Below are positions 33,050-44,390 of a DNA stretch of 64,000 nt, piece after piece; positions within the stretch are counted from its first letter, which is position 1; the number at the start of each line of letters is the position of its first letter. Made by a program: the position numbers and the translations under genes. The notes under the pieces are model-generated. The model saw only the letters and a program-made list of their open reading frames with translations. It was not told the origin of the DNA and did not search any database. The stretch is from Bactericera cockerelli (lineage: Eukaryota; Arthropoda; Insecta; Hemiptera; Triozidae). The stretch is from contig CM044958.1 in NCBI GenBank assembly GCA_024516035.1, forward strand, positions 24,869,900-24,933,899, read 5' to 3'.

Positions 33050-35180
33050 TATAATTGAAAATAATTGACAAACTGACGGAACGTAGATGAAAAGAACTCG
33101 ACCATATTTTCAAATAGGTAGAGTTTGTCTATTTATCTTCTCTTATTGATGGCGCGATAACTCCTCAAAGAAATAAAAAAATTGCTGAGTTTTGGGACAT
33201 AGGATCCTTTTTGTGAATATTGAAAATGATCTTTATAGTGATATTATAGAAGAATTTTCTCAATCACTACACAGAACACAGGTTTTAACTTTAAGATTGA
33301 AGTAAGTGCACAAAAATTTGACCGTGAAAATGACTCAAAAGAGACGTCTCGGCTCTTGGAATCACAGGTTGGATTAATTAATAATGCTAGTATTTTAATT
33401 ATTTTCATGAACATTATTGTTTTACAGTTGTCATGTTCGAAAGAGAGAATAATTTAGAGTTTAGTGGATACGCCAAGTTCTCAGTTCTAAAAAGTTATCA
33501 ATGCTCATTTATTTATTTCACATGAAGTATTCCAGATTTTTTTATTTCTTTTTTCAATTTCTTATCAATACCCAACGGTCCCAACGTATGTCTATGTAGT
33601 CTAAGTATCTACTTTGTTTTGTTTGTTTGTTTTTTTTTTTTTAATAACTCAGCCCAATCTCATAGTTAAGTGGTTACCTTAATTGTATTCCGATATTTTG
33701 TTTCCCCTTGTTGAACACAAAGGAATTTTTTTTGAAACTTCAGCTCTGTATTTATTTTCAACACAATACCTACTTTAGTTAGTTTATAATTATTTGTTGC
33801 TGGAATTACGGGATTATAGTTTAAGGGTAATTTTTCCATTTAATATTAGATCCAAGCGTTCATATTTTACCCCTTTATAAAAATGATGTTTATGATTTAT
33901 TAGTCGACTTTCAAAATGTTTTAATTATTTGTTTATTTAAGACTTTTAAAAATTGAGTAGTGTACGCAGCTATTATATTAATCTTGGTTTGTTTACTGTT
34001 TTCATGAAACATTGGAATATCTCTCACATCTAATTTGGGAAGAAAAATGTACCTAAGTAATAGGTATCTCTACTCCTTAAGTGTAAAAACAAGTAAAACG
34101 TGTACCTACCTTTCATATTAAAAATATTTTCTTGGGATGAAATTTACTGATAGAGATAGAAACTACACTCTAACATAGCTCGTATTACTCACTTTAACCT
34201 CAACCATAGTCCATAATTAGTGAAACCTAAATACCAGGCTAGAAATCATTTTTTCCATGAGTCCAAAGGATGGATTGACACCAATTGGTTAATCTCCATT
34301 TAGGTTGTTTCCTAGCTTTGTTTTCAAAGCGTGAACTCCACAGGCTAAATTCCGTATTACCTCTACCGAATTTCCTGAAATTGAAAGTTTATTTACTTAC
34401 AGAAAGTACCTATACAGTATAGGTTCTTTCTCTACTTTCTTTCTCGGGCACCTTAATACATGGAAACATGCAATGAGTTTCACATCATTTCATATCCACT
34501 TCAAGAAATGATGACAGGTTTCAGACTTCGGATTAAACATGAATATAAATCACGTAAATAAGTTAAATTATTTTATAAAATGAAAGCGAAGTAAGTACTC
34601 CATTTAGTGTGTAATCCAACTAATTCAAAAATTAAATTAATATTTTTAATTTTCTAAAGAACCTCTTTGCTTAACCCTTGTAATATTTTGAATTGCTAAA
34701 GTTGGAGATCTCTTTCGGGTTGAATGTAAAATTAAAAGTTGAACATCAAATCAACAGGGTGAGAACAAGTCTGAAATATGGTTCTTACTTGAGAAACTCT
34801 ATTTGAGGTCGGTATTGTACCTATATAAATTTTACATATTGTGGAAAGTGAGCATTTTTCATGTTTGAAGATACAATTTTATGCTGTAATGTCCTCAAAT
34901 TAATAGCTACCTACGTACCTACCTACCTACCAAGTACCTATACACCAAAAATTCAAAACCATTTTTTTAACTCAGAAAATTGCATTTCTTACAGTTGAAA
35001 AAATGATAGTGAAAAATATTTTAGTTTTCTGGACATTTTAAATTGAGGCATTGCAAAAAACTTATTTGATAGAAATATTATGTTTTAGTTTTTATTACTT
35101 AGGATTTTTACTTTCCCTTATTTAAAAGGTTTTTACTTTAAATTTTATGCTGTGACCTCCAATGCTGATGCTCTCATGGA
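33050..35180. other. AT-rich non-coding stretch
   Basis: No gene or repeat could be assigned, apart from homopolymer runs (T-run near 33629-33642). Confidence 0.45.
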
Positions 35181-35184
35181 GTAA

Positions 35185-35310
35185 AATGAGAGAAGAGAAT
35201 GCCGTAGGCAGTAGCACCGCCCTTGATCAAGTTTTGTTTAATTTTTTCAACTTTGTTTCTTGTAAATTGTATATATACTATATTTTGTAAATAAAACTTG
35301 ATTAAATCTG
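35185..35310 (+). mobile_element. LINE 3' end fragment related to 5230 and 55526
   Basis: GAATGCCGTAGGCAGTAGCACCGCCC, shown here by its halves GAATGCCGTAGGCAG and AGCACCGCCC, parallels GATTGCCACAGGCAATAACC + CCGCCC of the other copies. The fragment ends TGTAAATAAAACTTG and is followed by a TAA-rich tail. Confidence 0.5.
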
Positions 35311-35910
35311 TTTAATAATAATAATAAAAAGACTTTAGTTTTACCTATAAGCGCGGTATAAACTAGGTAATGTCGGAGGTGCTATGTAAGGGTCCTTGGG
35401 AGAAAATGATAGGTTTACTGTGCATTTTCACTGTGACCTTTCAAACTATCTCCCTGTATATGCATTCACAATTGCATGTTTGTCTCCCTAGCTAAAGAGG
35501 TCAGACACTCTCAGTAGATCTCTCAATAGAAAACGACATTTAGTCGGACCCGGTAAAAAAGTGCCCAAATGAAATAAAATGTTTCGGAATAGGTTTTAAA
35601 AGCTTTCAAGTCACATATATTTGAATTAAGTTTCTACTTTCAACTCAAACATTTAACCACAATGGAACTTTTGTTTGAAAAAACTTTTCCTTTTTTCTCT
35701 CTCTTCCTCCTTTTCCAAGTCACAAATTGTTTTCTAAATGTCCTTTATATCTTTGCAAGGCGGCTCGGTAAGTACTAAGGACCCAACCCTGTGGGATGTC
35801 GCTCTCAAAATAAATGATACGATGTAATACTAATATCGCCTTATTTAGACTGCCCTATTAAATCTATTAAGACCCCTTTCTAGCAGTAAGCTCAAGACAA
35901 GATAACTTAT
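35311..35910. other. Non-coding stretch
   Basis: Nothing assignable. Confidence 0.4.
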
Positions 35911-35913
35911 CAT

Positions 35914-35998
35914 GTCCCGGCTGGGTTCCGAACTCGCTACCTCTGGAATCTCTGGATTCACAGAGTGCAGCCTTTACCACTGAGCTACCGGGCAGACA
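35914..35998 (-). mobile_element. tRNA-like SINE head
   Basis: The minus strand reads GCCCGGTAGCTCAGTGGTAA (box A) and later GAGTTCGGAACCC (box B, one base changed), ending CCGGGACA, which pairs with the 5' TGCCCGG. The centre is too long for a normal tRNA, so it is tRNA-derived. Confidence 0.55.
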
Positions 35999-36060
35999 TG
36001 TACGATATAATACCTATTTTCTAGACGCTTGTGAAATGTAATAGGCACTAAGTAATTGGA

Positions 36061-36110
36061 ATGTAGTGCTTTATGAAATAATGTAATAGGCACTAATGTG
36101 GAATGTAGTG
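36061..36110. repeat. Short tandem duplication (~40 bp)
   Basis: GTAATAGGCACTAA and GGAATGTAGTGCTT recur twice between about 36037 and 36114. It is a local duplication without further signals. Confidence 0.5.
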
Positions 36111-36437
36111 CTTGTTCCCTCGTAAAATACGGAATGTGGGTTGTGAGTCGACAAAGTTACTTTTACGCAAATACCTAAATAATAAAGAGGTTCCTAATAA
36201 ATAAGGGCTTTCTCCTTCATGCTGCCATTCTAAATAAAATATTTTATATCTACACTTATGAAGATATAAAAATGCGACAAAAATATTATTGATATAATAA
36301 TGCATGAGCAATTTTATACACTTTTTACCATTAAATGTTCTTTTTTTACGAAATCAATAGTAGGAACATTCTGGTGTTCTTCTGTTTCCACGTTTTGTTC
36401 ATCATTGATGCATGTCTGATAGTTTATGGTGTTGAGA

Positions 36438-36499
36438 CGGTTAGTATAGCTCTAGTGGTAAACTTACCATAGAATTCCGTTGGTTCGAATCTCGCCCGA
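36438..36499 (+). mobile_element. tRNA-like sequence
   Basis: It has a box A-like TAGCTCTAGTGGTAAACTT and a box B GGTTCGAATCTC at tRNA spacing. The acceptor ends do not pair. It is probably a SINE head. Confidence 0.45.
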
Positions 36500-36602
36500 A
36501 TTCTTCCTTATTAATTTCTTCCCTCTTTATTGAAAACACCAATACATGTGCTGAAATAATAGGAGTCTATATTAGTTCTAATGGAGTCGTATAAATATGT
36601 AA

Positions 36603-36889
36603 TGCCGTATTTTTCTTTCTAACCAAAGTTAACCAAACGGGAATAAAATGAACCAAACTGGAAGCAAGTCATTTTTCTTTTGGAAGAGGAAAAATTTCCT
36701 CTTCCAAAGTTAACCAAAGTGGAAGTAGAAAATTCTTGCTTCCAGTTCTTTTATAGGTTATGTCCATTGTTTATCTTTAAAAGTAACCAAACGCATTTTT
36801 CTTTCACGAATGACCTTGGAATAAAATGGAAATATTTGGAAAAAAACCTAACCAGGAATTTTTTTTTGGTTAGAAAGAAAAATACGACT
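36603..36889. mobile_element. PIF/Harbinger-type MITE, copy 1
   Basis: The ends hold CGTATTTTTCTTTCTAACC (36606-36624) and its exact complement (36868-36886). TAA flanks both sides (36600-36602 and 36890-36892), a TWA duplication as in the PIF/Harbinger superfamily. An inverted second copy lies at 59218-59503, flanked by TTA. The ORF across it is not meaningful. Confidence 0.75.
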
Positions 36890-36892
36890 TAA

Positions 36893-37730
36893 GTGTCTAT
36901 TATTATTTTACTTCTAGCGCGTCAATAGAACCAGAAGCACTTGAACTCTTACATCGGTAGCCGCTGCTATGTATGACATTTATGTTGTCGCGAGCCACCA
37001 GACAAGAGATTTCATCCTGGGTGTCCACACATTTATCAACTAAGAAAATGGTTTGCACAATCCTTGTGGTTTTAAAAACTTTCTCAAGCTAATATTTCCA
37101 CAATTAATTATTTTTCCAGCAAGCAATTCTCTTAATGTGTACGTCCTTGTATTATTTAATTATTTCGAACATTTATTTTTATTTCATTAATTACTGTAAT
37201 GTATTTTCTTCGGTCTTAAAAGAATAGTCAGTAAATTTATATAAATAATTATTACTAAATCAGAGAAAAGAAACATTGATAGAATTTATGAACTTTGGAT
37301 TCTGGCACTAAATGGAATTTGGAGTAGAGTGGCCGTTGTTAAGGTTTTAGTAATTAGACTAATTTGGATATTGAGAATAATCTTAATTAATTTATGGAGC
37401 CTGTCATATATGATACATAATAGTTATTGTTATGGAGTGTAAATCATATGAACCTATCATATTAATATTATACATATATTTATTGTCATGGAGAGTAAGT
37501 CATATGACGGATACATAAAATTAATAATGGTATACATAATAATTATGTATTGTTGTATAGCGGGTCTTTGTTGGAAATTTGTAAAAAATGTAAATAACTG
37601 ATCTTATTCTTGTTGTTTTTGTTTGATATATTTTGTAAATATTTGTTTTACAAAATTTTAATTTTAGATTTATTGTTATCAAAACACAGTATTTTGTACT
37701 TAGTGTACCTAGATGATAAAATTATAAATT
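36893..37730. other. AT-rich non-coding stretch
   Basis: Nothing assignable beyond loose repeats of CATATGA and ATACATAAT. Confidence 0.4.
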
Positions 37731-37734
37731 ATAG

Positions 37735-37837
37735 TGATGATTTGCCTCAGTATGATGCTATGGCTCAAGTTATTGAGCAAAAAGATACGCACATTGGTAT
37801 TTTCCAGCAAGCCGGAATTCCTGAAGTTCTAAAATGA
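37735..37837 (+). CDS. Possible terminal exon of an unknown protein
   Basis: An AG at 37733-37734 after an AT-rich tract could begin an exon whose last 34 codons read DDLPQYDAMAQVIEQKDTHI and then GIFQQAGIPEVLK, followed by TGA. The residue mix is unlike the Leu/Phe/Ile-rich chance frames around it. AATAAA lies ~65 bp after the stop (about 37908). I do not recognise the protein, and upstream exons were not found; the hydrophobic open frame before the AG may be intron. Confidence 0.3.
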
Positions 37838-38920
37838 ATATCTACAATTTCTACTTATACGTACCTAGGTTAAAGGTTCGATTTGTAACGTCGGAATATA
37901 TTGCTAATAAAAAACATTAACTTAATTAACTAATTGTTAATTAACATTAACATAATTGTTTTGTTCTTGGCTATTCTTCTACATATTTCTCACTTCCTTT
38001 TCCTATGATGAAATGAGTATCTAATAATGAAACAGTAAGATTCTCAGATATACGAGTCAAATAGCGACAAGGTGTGACATATTAACTTTAGCGGTTGAAT
38101 AAAGGACCTGTTTCAGGCAAAAATAAAAGGGCAGCAGCGAAGGAATGATTATGAAATCAAACACCTCGGCCGAGGTGTGAAGAACGCCTATACAAAGAAA
38201 GAGACAGCCCGGCAGAGTGTAAGGTTACGCAAAACACAGTTCCCATGCATTTCATGTACTTTCAGCCAGCGAAAAGTGCAATATGAATTTCAAAAATCGC
38301 GATTTTTATTGCAGAAATGGGCTCTACGTTGAAAAATAAGTTGATTTGACTATTTGTTTGACTTCCTAGGCCACCGGGAACCCTATTTTCGAGACCCCCC
38401 AACAATCGTGAAAGACATGAAAAGATTCATATTTTTTTTTTTTTTTTTCCGTTTTTTTTTTTCATACGGATCCTTTGAGACCCGACTTCGTGTCTTTAAC
38501 TTGGCACTGAAGATTAAGTGAGGTGTCTAAAGTGATCAAAATATAATGGAGATGAGCCCGGACCAAAAAAAAATTCTAAATTATAAGCGGGCGGCCCATT
38601 TGGGCGGCCTCGGGTTTTGGGAGCCCAAATCGGGAATTGAAGGATAATACTAATCTTAAGTGGTATCAAATGAAAGATCTTGATGAGCAGATACCAAATT
38701 TATTGATTTTATTCCTTCATCCGGTCCACTGGGTGGCACCTGGTGGCCTTTTCATTTTCTTTGGCGGGTAGGTACCTTCGAATCCTTAGCTTAGTGGTCA
38801 GATCTTGGCCAGTATGTATTTTTCGAGATGACCTCGCTCTCTCACTGCAAAATTTTAATGTTTAAGTTTCCAAGTATTAATTTAGTTAGTTTATTTTCCG
38901 TCCGTTTCTTTAGAAGATAA
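37838..38920. other. Non-coding stretch
   Basis: A GC-richer patch at 38585-38640 (GCGGGCGGCCCATTTGGGCG) and a long T-run at 38433-38461 stand out. No element can be named. Confidence 0.4.
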
Positions 38921-38923
38921 CTT

Positions 38924-38986
38924 TGTCTATTGGTAGAATGCTCGACCTGCCACCCAGTCAGCATGGTTCGAATCCTGGCGGGGACG
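38924..38986 (+). mobile_element. tRNA-like SINE head
   Basis: It reads GTCTATTGGTAGAATGCTCG (box A) and CATGGTTCGAATCCTGG (box B), with a TGCC at the anticodon position suggesting a Gly-like origin. The stems are imperfect, so it is not called as a gene. Confidence 0.5.
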
Positions 38987-39231
38987 AAATTTTTTAGCTC
39001 TATATTTTCAATTTGGGCTTAACGTTGTTTTGTTTTTCCGATCTTTATATTTGATCTTCATGACGACCCCATTACCCTCGTGAGGAAAATTTTAGTAGTT
39101 GCAGAATTGGCCAAATGACCTGTGGCGGCATTACGAGATTGATTTAGGACAATCATGGTTGGATGGAGATAAAATTTGATGAATTAGCTCTCATAATGTC
39201 GATGCTACTCACTAAAAGTTGTGACAAAGTA

Positions 39232-39304
39232 GTGACTTTGGCCAAGTGGGTAGCATACTAGGCTTGCACGCACGATGACTTGGGTTCGATCCCCTTCAGG
39301 GAAG
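39232..39304 (+). mobile_element. tRNA-like SINE head, GTGACTTGGGTTCGAT family
   Basis: It shares GATGACTTGGGTTCGATCCC and a following T-run with the copy at 56997-57070. The box A region is GGCCAAGTGGGTAGCAT. Confidence 0.55.
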
Positions 39305-39367
39305 TTTTTTTTCTCTGTCCATTATGTGCGGGGTACACTCATACCTCGTGAGGTATTGATAAGGTAC

Positions 39368-39925
39368 GTCACCACCGAGTTCTCTCCTGCTCATGGTTTT
39401 ATCAACACCAAATTGACTCCCGTCGCGTCGCTTGCATTTTTACCTGATTTTATACCTACATAGTTTAGGCCTAGCATAAAAATTATAATCGAAATACCTA
39501 GGAATCATTGATATAGACCTGAGGCATGGCCTTCTATGTATTTTACCTAACCCTATGATAAACCCAAGGCATGGCCTTCTATATATTTACCTAACCCTAC
39601 TATAAACCCGAGGCATTGCCTTCTATGTATTATCCCTAACCCTACTATATTCCTGAGGCATGGCCTTCTATGTATTTTACCTAACTCTACTATACACTAA
39701 AGGCATTGGCTTTCATTAGTTAGAGATTTTAAAGATTTCTTTATAAAAGGCCGATCCTTATATAAAAATGATAATTTTATAGTTTTCATTTTCTTAAATA
39801 CCTAATGTAAAAAAGCATGGTCTTATTTCCGGGAGAGGTACTCGTGGTGACCCCTGCAACAAGCCGGAGAGAATTCGGGTAAGAAAAGGTCAACGGGAGA
39901 GAACTCATTACCTCACCTTGATAAG
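39368..39925 (-). mobile_element. Unnamed inverted-repeat element, copy B (empty site for the MITE)
   Basis: It is the reverse complement of copy A. It begins CACCGAGTTCTCTCCTGCTC and contains five ~46-bp units of the type GGCATGGCCTTCTATGTATT (39519-39712). It then has the uninterrupted TTAA region, and ends CGGGAGAGAACTCATTACC. With copy A it forms a ~6-kb-spaced inverted pair. Confidence 0.65.
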
Positions 39926-40255
39926 GTGATTACAAATTAATGTCTTTGGCATTTGTAAATCCAGGTGTTTTAGTGTCCCTCATAGGAGACTCCGAGGTCT
40001 ATTTAGCATTGAAAGATTTATTTATTTATTTATTTATTTACATATAATAAACGGGCGGACCCATGGCTAACTAATACAATATTTGGCCTATCTAGCTTAA
40101 TGTATAATAATACTAAACTTATTAACTAGCTTAAAAAATAATGCTCATAAGAGAATATTAAAATTAATACTATATCTCTAAACTAAAGTGAAGAGGGGGA
40201 AGGGGAATTGTCCAGATGGAAAGAAGAAGAAGAAAAAGGGGGGAAAAAAGAATGT

Positions 40256-43200
40256 TCAAGACGAGAGTTCTGGTTTACCAAGGAAATGGATTTTCAATTG
40301 ATCAACTGTTGTGGAGAATATGTCGATTTCAGAGGACAAAATGTTTGCTGTTCTCTGAATGCGGATCAAGGGCGAATTTTGCATATAATTTGAACGAGCA
40401 AAAGATGGATAGAAAGGAATAGATTTCCGTGTAGGATAAGTGGGTCTGTTAACAATGATATAATCATTCAAGCTAGGAGCGTTTAGATTACCATGAATAA
40501 TTTTATGAAGAGTAATCATATCAAAAAGAGTTCTTCGATCAGATAAAGGTAAGAGTGTAAGAGAAGATTCCAATGCAGTGTAGGATAGATAAGGTGTACA
40601 CATCTTTCTTGACATAATTCTAAGAGCTCTGTGCTGTATACGTTCCAGAGCTTGAATATGACATGCGTAGGATGGGTTCCAGATAGGAGACGCAAACTCC
40701 AGTATTCCTCGGACAAGAGAACAAAAGAGGATCTTTAGAGACAAGACATTTGGGAGATCTCTAGACGTTCGAAACACATAACCTAGGACTTTCGAGGCTT
40801 TAGAAGTGATCATATTTATGTGGGGAACAAAACTCATTTTAGAATCAAAGATCACACCAAGATCTCTCACAGTGGAACAACGAGTAACATTAGAATGATC
40901 AATTGTATAAGTATAAAACTTTGGATTAACTGATCTAGAAAAAGTAATCACATTACATTTAGAGGGATTCACAGTGAGTTCGTTACAAGTAAACCAATCA
41001 CAGAGCGCGGAAAGTGCATCTTGAAGAATAGCATGGTCAGCTGGAGAATTTATGCTCCGAAATAGTTTGAAGTCGTCACAGAAAAGCAAGAATTCAACAT
41101 CAAAATGTGACAAACATGTATTGACTTCATTGATAAACAAGAGAAACAGTATGGGACCTAGATGGCTTCCTTGGGGAACACCTGAAGAAGAGACAAAACT
41201 ATCTGAAACTGATAAACCAACACGCACAAGACATTGTCTTTGAGAAAGATAAGAAGAAAACCAACAATGGAGAAGTCCTGTGAACCCAAACGATGATAAT
41301 TTGTCCAAGAGTAATCTATGGTTCACCCTATCAAAAGCCTTAGATAGGTCTAAATATATAGAATCAACTTGAATCTGAGAAGAAAGATTGTTAAAGATAA
41401 ATTGTGAATAGCAAAGAAGGTTGGATGTAACAGACTTATGTGGAAGAAAGCCATGCTGATTCGAGATAATCCTACTGAAGATAAAGGGAGCAATTTCATC
41501 GAGGACAAGAGATTCAAAAAGTTTTGGAATGGATGACAAGATTGTAATGGGGCGATAATTACTGATATCTAGCCTGGAGAGACCTTTCTTGGGTACAGGA
41601 CTAATGAAAGATTTCTTCCAGACCTCTGGAAATATGCCTTGATCAACGGACTGTCTGAAGATGAAAGATAGAGGTTTAGACAATGTATGGCAGCACATCT
41701 TAAGGAATATAGGTGGGATACCGTCGGGTCCCATACCTTTGGAAGGATCTAAAGACTGAAGTTTTCTAAATACCTTGAAGTCTGATACATCAATAGTGTC
41801 AATAGTCTCAAAGACGTTAGCAAGATTTGTTTCAGGAGAGCAAAGAGGTGTATTGGTAAATGCCGAGGAAAAGTGACGAGAGAATAGATCTGCAGAAGAT
41901 TTTGAAGAAGATGAAGAAATTCCATTGTAATGAAGGTTTTTTGGAAGGGAGCTGTCAGACCTGAGCGATTTTTCGAACTTCCAAAAGAAACGTGGATTCT
42001 CCTTAAGACTTTGCTCAACTGAAAGAAGATATGACTGGTAGCATTCATTAGAAACAGATTTACACAAAGTTCGAAGACGGGAAAATTCAAGATAAGACTG
42101 ACAATCACGACGGATTTTGTAAGAACGGTGTGCTTGTTTCTTTTGAATGATGAGTGACTTTAAGTAAGAAGAGTACCATCTTGGAAAATTGTCATTTTTT
42201 GACTTGACCAAAGGAACAAACGCACGAATTACATCAAATACCAAGTCATAAAATCGCTTGGTATTAATATCCACGCTATGACTATTGAGATAAGAGTCCC
42301 AGTTAAGAAAATCAAAAATACGATTGATAGCATTATAATCACCTTTTCTGAAGTTGAAGTAAGAATAACTATCGTTAATGGTCGGGATACAGTAGGAAAG
42401 GTTACATGAGAACAAGAGAGGTGGATGGTGATTATCGACAGGAAGAAATGATTCCAATTTCTCGACAATGCACTCTGAGTGATCTTCTGAAGAGAATACA
42501 AGATCTAAAGTTCTCCCAAGAGTGTTACATACCTTATTTAGCTGAGAAAAGTTGTGAAATGCTACTTGTTCAAGGGTATGAGAGCTTTGAACTGACACAC
42601 TTGAAGTCAAAACAGACTCAGGTGAAGACCAATCTAGTTCTGACAAGTTGTAGTCTCCTAGTAAAAAGAATTTATCAGAAGGATAGATATTTCGAATTCT
42701 ATCCACCTCCTCCCAGTGAGATGAATATAATGAGAGGGATGACCTAGGTGGTATGTAAACAACACCGATCACAAACTTCTCCCTGCTGGTGCCAGGCAGT
42801 GAAACACGAATAAAAACATGTTCCACATTTTCAGACTGTAGTGAGATTTGATGAACCGGGAACGAGTTGTCCAGTGCTAAAAGCACACCACCGCCATCAG
42901 TCTTCTCACTTGTACTACTGGAGCGATCTGAACGAAAAACAGAGTAGTTTGAAAAACCTAGTTCTGATGTAAGAACAGACTCATTCAAATTGGTCTCAGT
43001 GAATGCAAAGCACTGATGATTATTTAGAGGAATATTTACCCTAAGTTTTCGTAATTTAGACCGTAACCCCCTTACATTTTGGTAGAAGACGCAAAATGTA
43101 CTAGTTGATTTACTGTAACATCGAGAAGAAGAAGAGATATTACGAAAGGAAGGAGTTGAAGCGGGTGCTATAAAAATTAAGTTGTTGAAATTACGCCCTC

Positions 43201-44194
43201 GGCTTACTTCATTACTATAATTTGACTCAATGAAATTTTGTTCTTCTGTGGGAGAATAATAAATATTTGTCACATGGTGGTAGTCAAGGCTAATTGCATT
43301 TTCTGAGGAGCTATAAAAAGAAGATGGAACTGGTGATCGAAGAGAAAAACCATAGGGATTTGGCAGTGAAGTGCTAGAATTGGAAGAAGTCGACAGAAAT
43401 GAACCATAAGGAGAAGGAGATAAAAGAGAAGAACTGCAGGAAGAGGAGTGAAGAGGTGCTAGCGGTGATAATACAGAGGAGCAGATTGTACTTGATTCTT
43501 GATTAAGTAGTCTTGGAATGAAAGTAGGTGCTAGTGGTGATAGAGATGAAGTACTAGAGTTATGGTGAGATGAGTTCTCAACTAAAATCAAATTTGGATT
43601 GAAAGGGAGTGCATGTGGAGAGAGTGATGAATAGTGCAAAATATTTGGAACTGCATTAGATGTTGAAGGGACTCCAGGAGGAAAAGCAGGTAAGAATGAA
43701 TTCGGGTTAGTATCCGCCAATAAGGTAGGGGCGGAGGGTGTAGAAGAGTTTGATGGTGTACCGAGCAATCGATCACACTCTGAAGAAGAAGGAGGAAGAG
43801 AAGAGATAGTATTTAGATTCCTGATCATTGAACTCTGAAATAGTTTCATAAACATTAAATAACGGTAAGATACACTGAATTGTTTTAAAACAAACATTAA
43901 ATACGATGGTAAGTTGACAAAAAGTGGGGATCGGATACAAGAAAAAACTGAAAGACTAGAATAATAATTAATAAGGTATGATAAAAAGAAACTATAATTA
44001 TTTTGGTCGTTAAACGAGAAAGTAAAATTTTGACTAGACATCAGCATACAGGCAAGTGATTTTGAATTCGATAAAACAGAAAAATAATTGTTGAGGTGAG
44101 ACAAGAAAGTATAATATAAAATAAAGTCATTAAGTAAAATTGTAATATTGCGACTAGGCATCCGATTAGAATACGTCAAGAAAAAACTGATCAT
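40256..44194 (-). CDS. LINE ORF2: APE endonuclease plus reverse transcriptase
   Basis: The frame is 1,312 codons. Residues 1-122 look like spurious read-through; a better start may be Met123 (MIRNLNTISSLPP, at 43828). Residues ~125-365 are a Ser/Pro-rich linker. The APE-type endonuclease follows (~368-595): QNVRG at 372-376, TETN at 399-402, GDYN at 513-516 and a DNHHPP motif near 587. The reverse transcriptase (~815-1100) has DLSKAFD at 949-955, SGVPQG near 1004 and FCDD at 1038-1041. It thus keeps the three catalytic aspartates, with Cys in place of the usual Ala of Y/FADD. A C-terminal region with PLSDRRTLFDM and LHKIIHGN follows. The enzyme nicks genomic DNA and copies its own RNA there. 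No stop or frameshift is seen. Confidence 0.9.
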   Translation of the reverse strand: MISFFLTYSNRMPSRNITILLNDFILYYTFLSHLNNYFSVLSNSKSLACMLMSSQNFTFSFNDQNNYSFFLSYLINYYSSLSVFSCIRSPLFVNLPSYLMFVLKQFSVSYRYLMFMKLFQSSMIRNLNTISSLPPSSSECDRLLGTPSNSSTPSAPTLLADTNPNSFLPAFPPGVPSTSNAVPNILHYSSLSPHALPFNPNLILVENSSHHNSSTSSLSPLAPTFIPRLLNQESSTICSSVLSPLAPLHSSSCSSSLLSPSPYGSFLSTSSNSSTSLPNPYGFSLRSPVPSSFYSSSENAISLDYHHVTNIYYSPTEEQNFIESNYSNEVSRGRNFNNLIFIAPASTPSFRNISSSSRCYSKSTSTFCVFYQNVRGLRSKLRKLRVNIPLNNHQCFAFTETNLNESVLTSELGFSNYSVFRSDRSSSTSEKTDGGGVLLALDNSFPVHQISLQSENVEHVFIRVSLPGTSREKFVIGVVYIPPRSSLSLYSSHWEEVDRIRNIYPSDKFFLLGDYNLSELDWSSPESVLTSSVSVQSSHTLEQVAFHNFSQLNKVCNTLGRTLDLVFSSEDHSECIVEKLESFLPVDNHHPPLLFSCNLSYCIPTINDSYSYFNFRKGDYNAINRIFDFLNWDSYLNSHSVDINTKRFYDLVFDVIRAFVPLVKSKNDNFPRWYSSYLKSLIIQKKQAHRSYKIRRDCQSYLEFSRLRTLCKSVSNECYQSYLLSVEQSLKENPRFFWKFEKSLRSDSSLPKNLHYNGISSSSSKSSADLFSRHFSSAFTNTPLCSPETNLANVFETIDTIDVSDFKVFRKLQSLDPSKGMGPDGIPPIFLKMCCHTLSKPLSFIFRQSVDQGIFPEVWKKSFISPVPKKGLSRLDISNYRPITILSSIPKLFESLVLDEIAPFIFSRIISNQHGFLPHKSVTSNLLCYSQFIFNNLSSQIQVDSIYLDLSKAFDRVNHRLLLDKLSSFGFTGLLHCWFSSYLSQRQCLVRVGLSVSDSFVSSSGVPQGSHLGPILFLLFINEVNTCLSHFDVEFLLFCDDFKLFRSINSPADHAILQDALSALCDWFTCNELTVNPSKCNVITFSRSVNPKFYTYTIDHSNVTRCSTVRDLGVIFDSKMSFVPHINMITSKASKVLGYVFRTSRDLPNVLSLKILFCSLVRGILEFASPIWNPSYACHIQALERIQHRALRIMSRKMCTPYLSYTALESSLTLLPLSDRRTLFDMITLHKIIHGNLNAPSLNDYIIVNRPTYPTRKSIPFYPSFARSNYMQNSPLIRIQRTANILSSEIDIFSTTVDQLKIHFLGKPELSS

Positions 44195-44390
44195 TAATAT
44201 TAGTATGACCTTCTTGATTAGTATTTATTATATTACTAGTATTATTAGAGTCAATAGAATCAGCCAGAATCATAGGTGATTTACAAGGCCCTTCTAGGTT
44301 GGTAAGCGAGATAACAGATGAGTCAATTGGACATGAAACATCTATAAGATTTTCATTATCCTTTGTATTTGGGGTTTTAAATAGATAAAC
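44166..44390 (-). pseudogene. C-terminal remnant of LINE ORF1
   Basis: A separate frame of 74 codons (start VYLFKTPNTK, end NINDQFFLDVF) stops at 44166-44168, 27 bases inside the ORF2 open frame, which starts at 44194. It is rich in Asn, Ser, Asp and Ile, as are ORF1 tails, but no zinc knuckle remains. Its upstream part is missing, which implies 5' truncation. Assignment rests on position and frame only. Confidence 0.45.

Noticed and set aside
40516..43776. Several smaller open frames on both strands
   Set aside because: They are frame shadows of the LINE ORF2, which has clear endonuclease and reverse transcriptase motifs.
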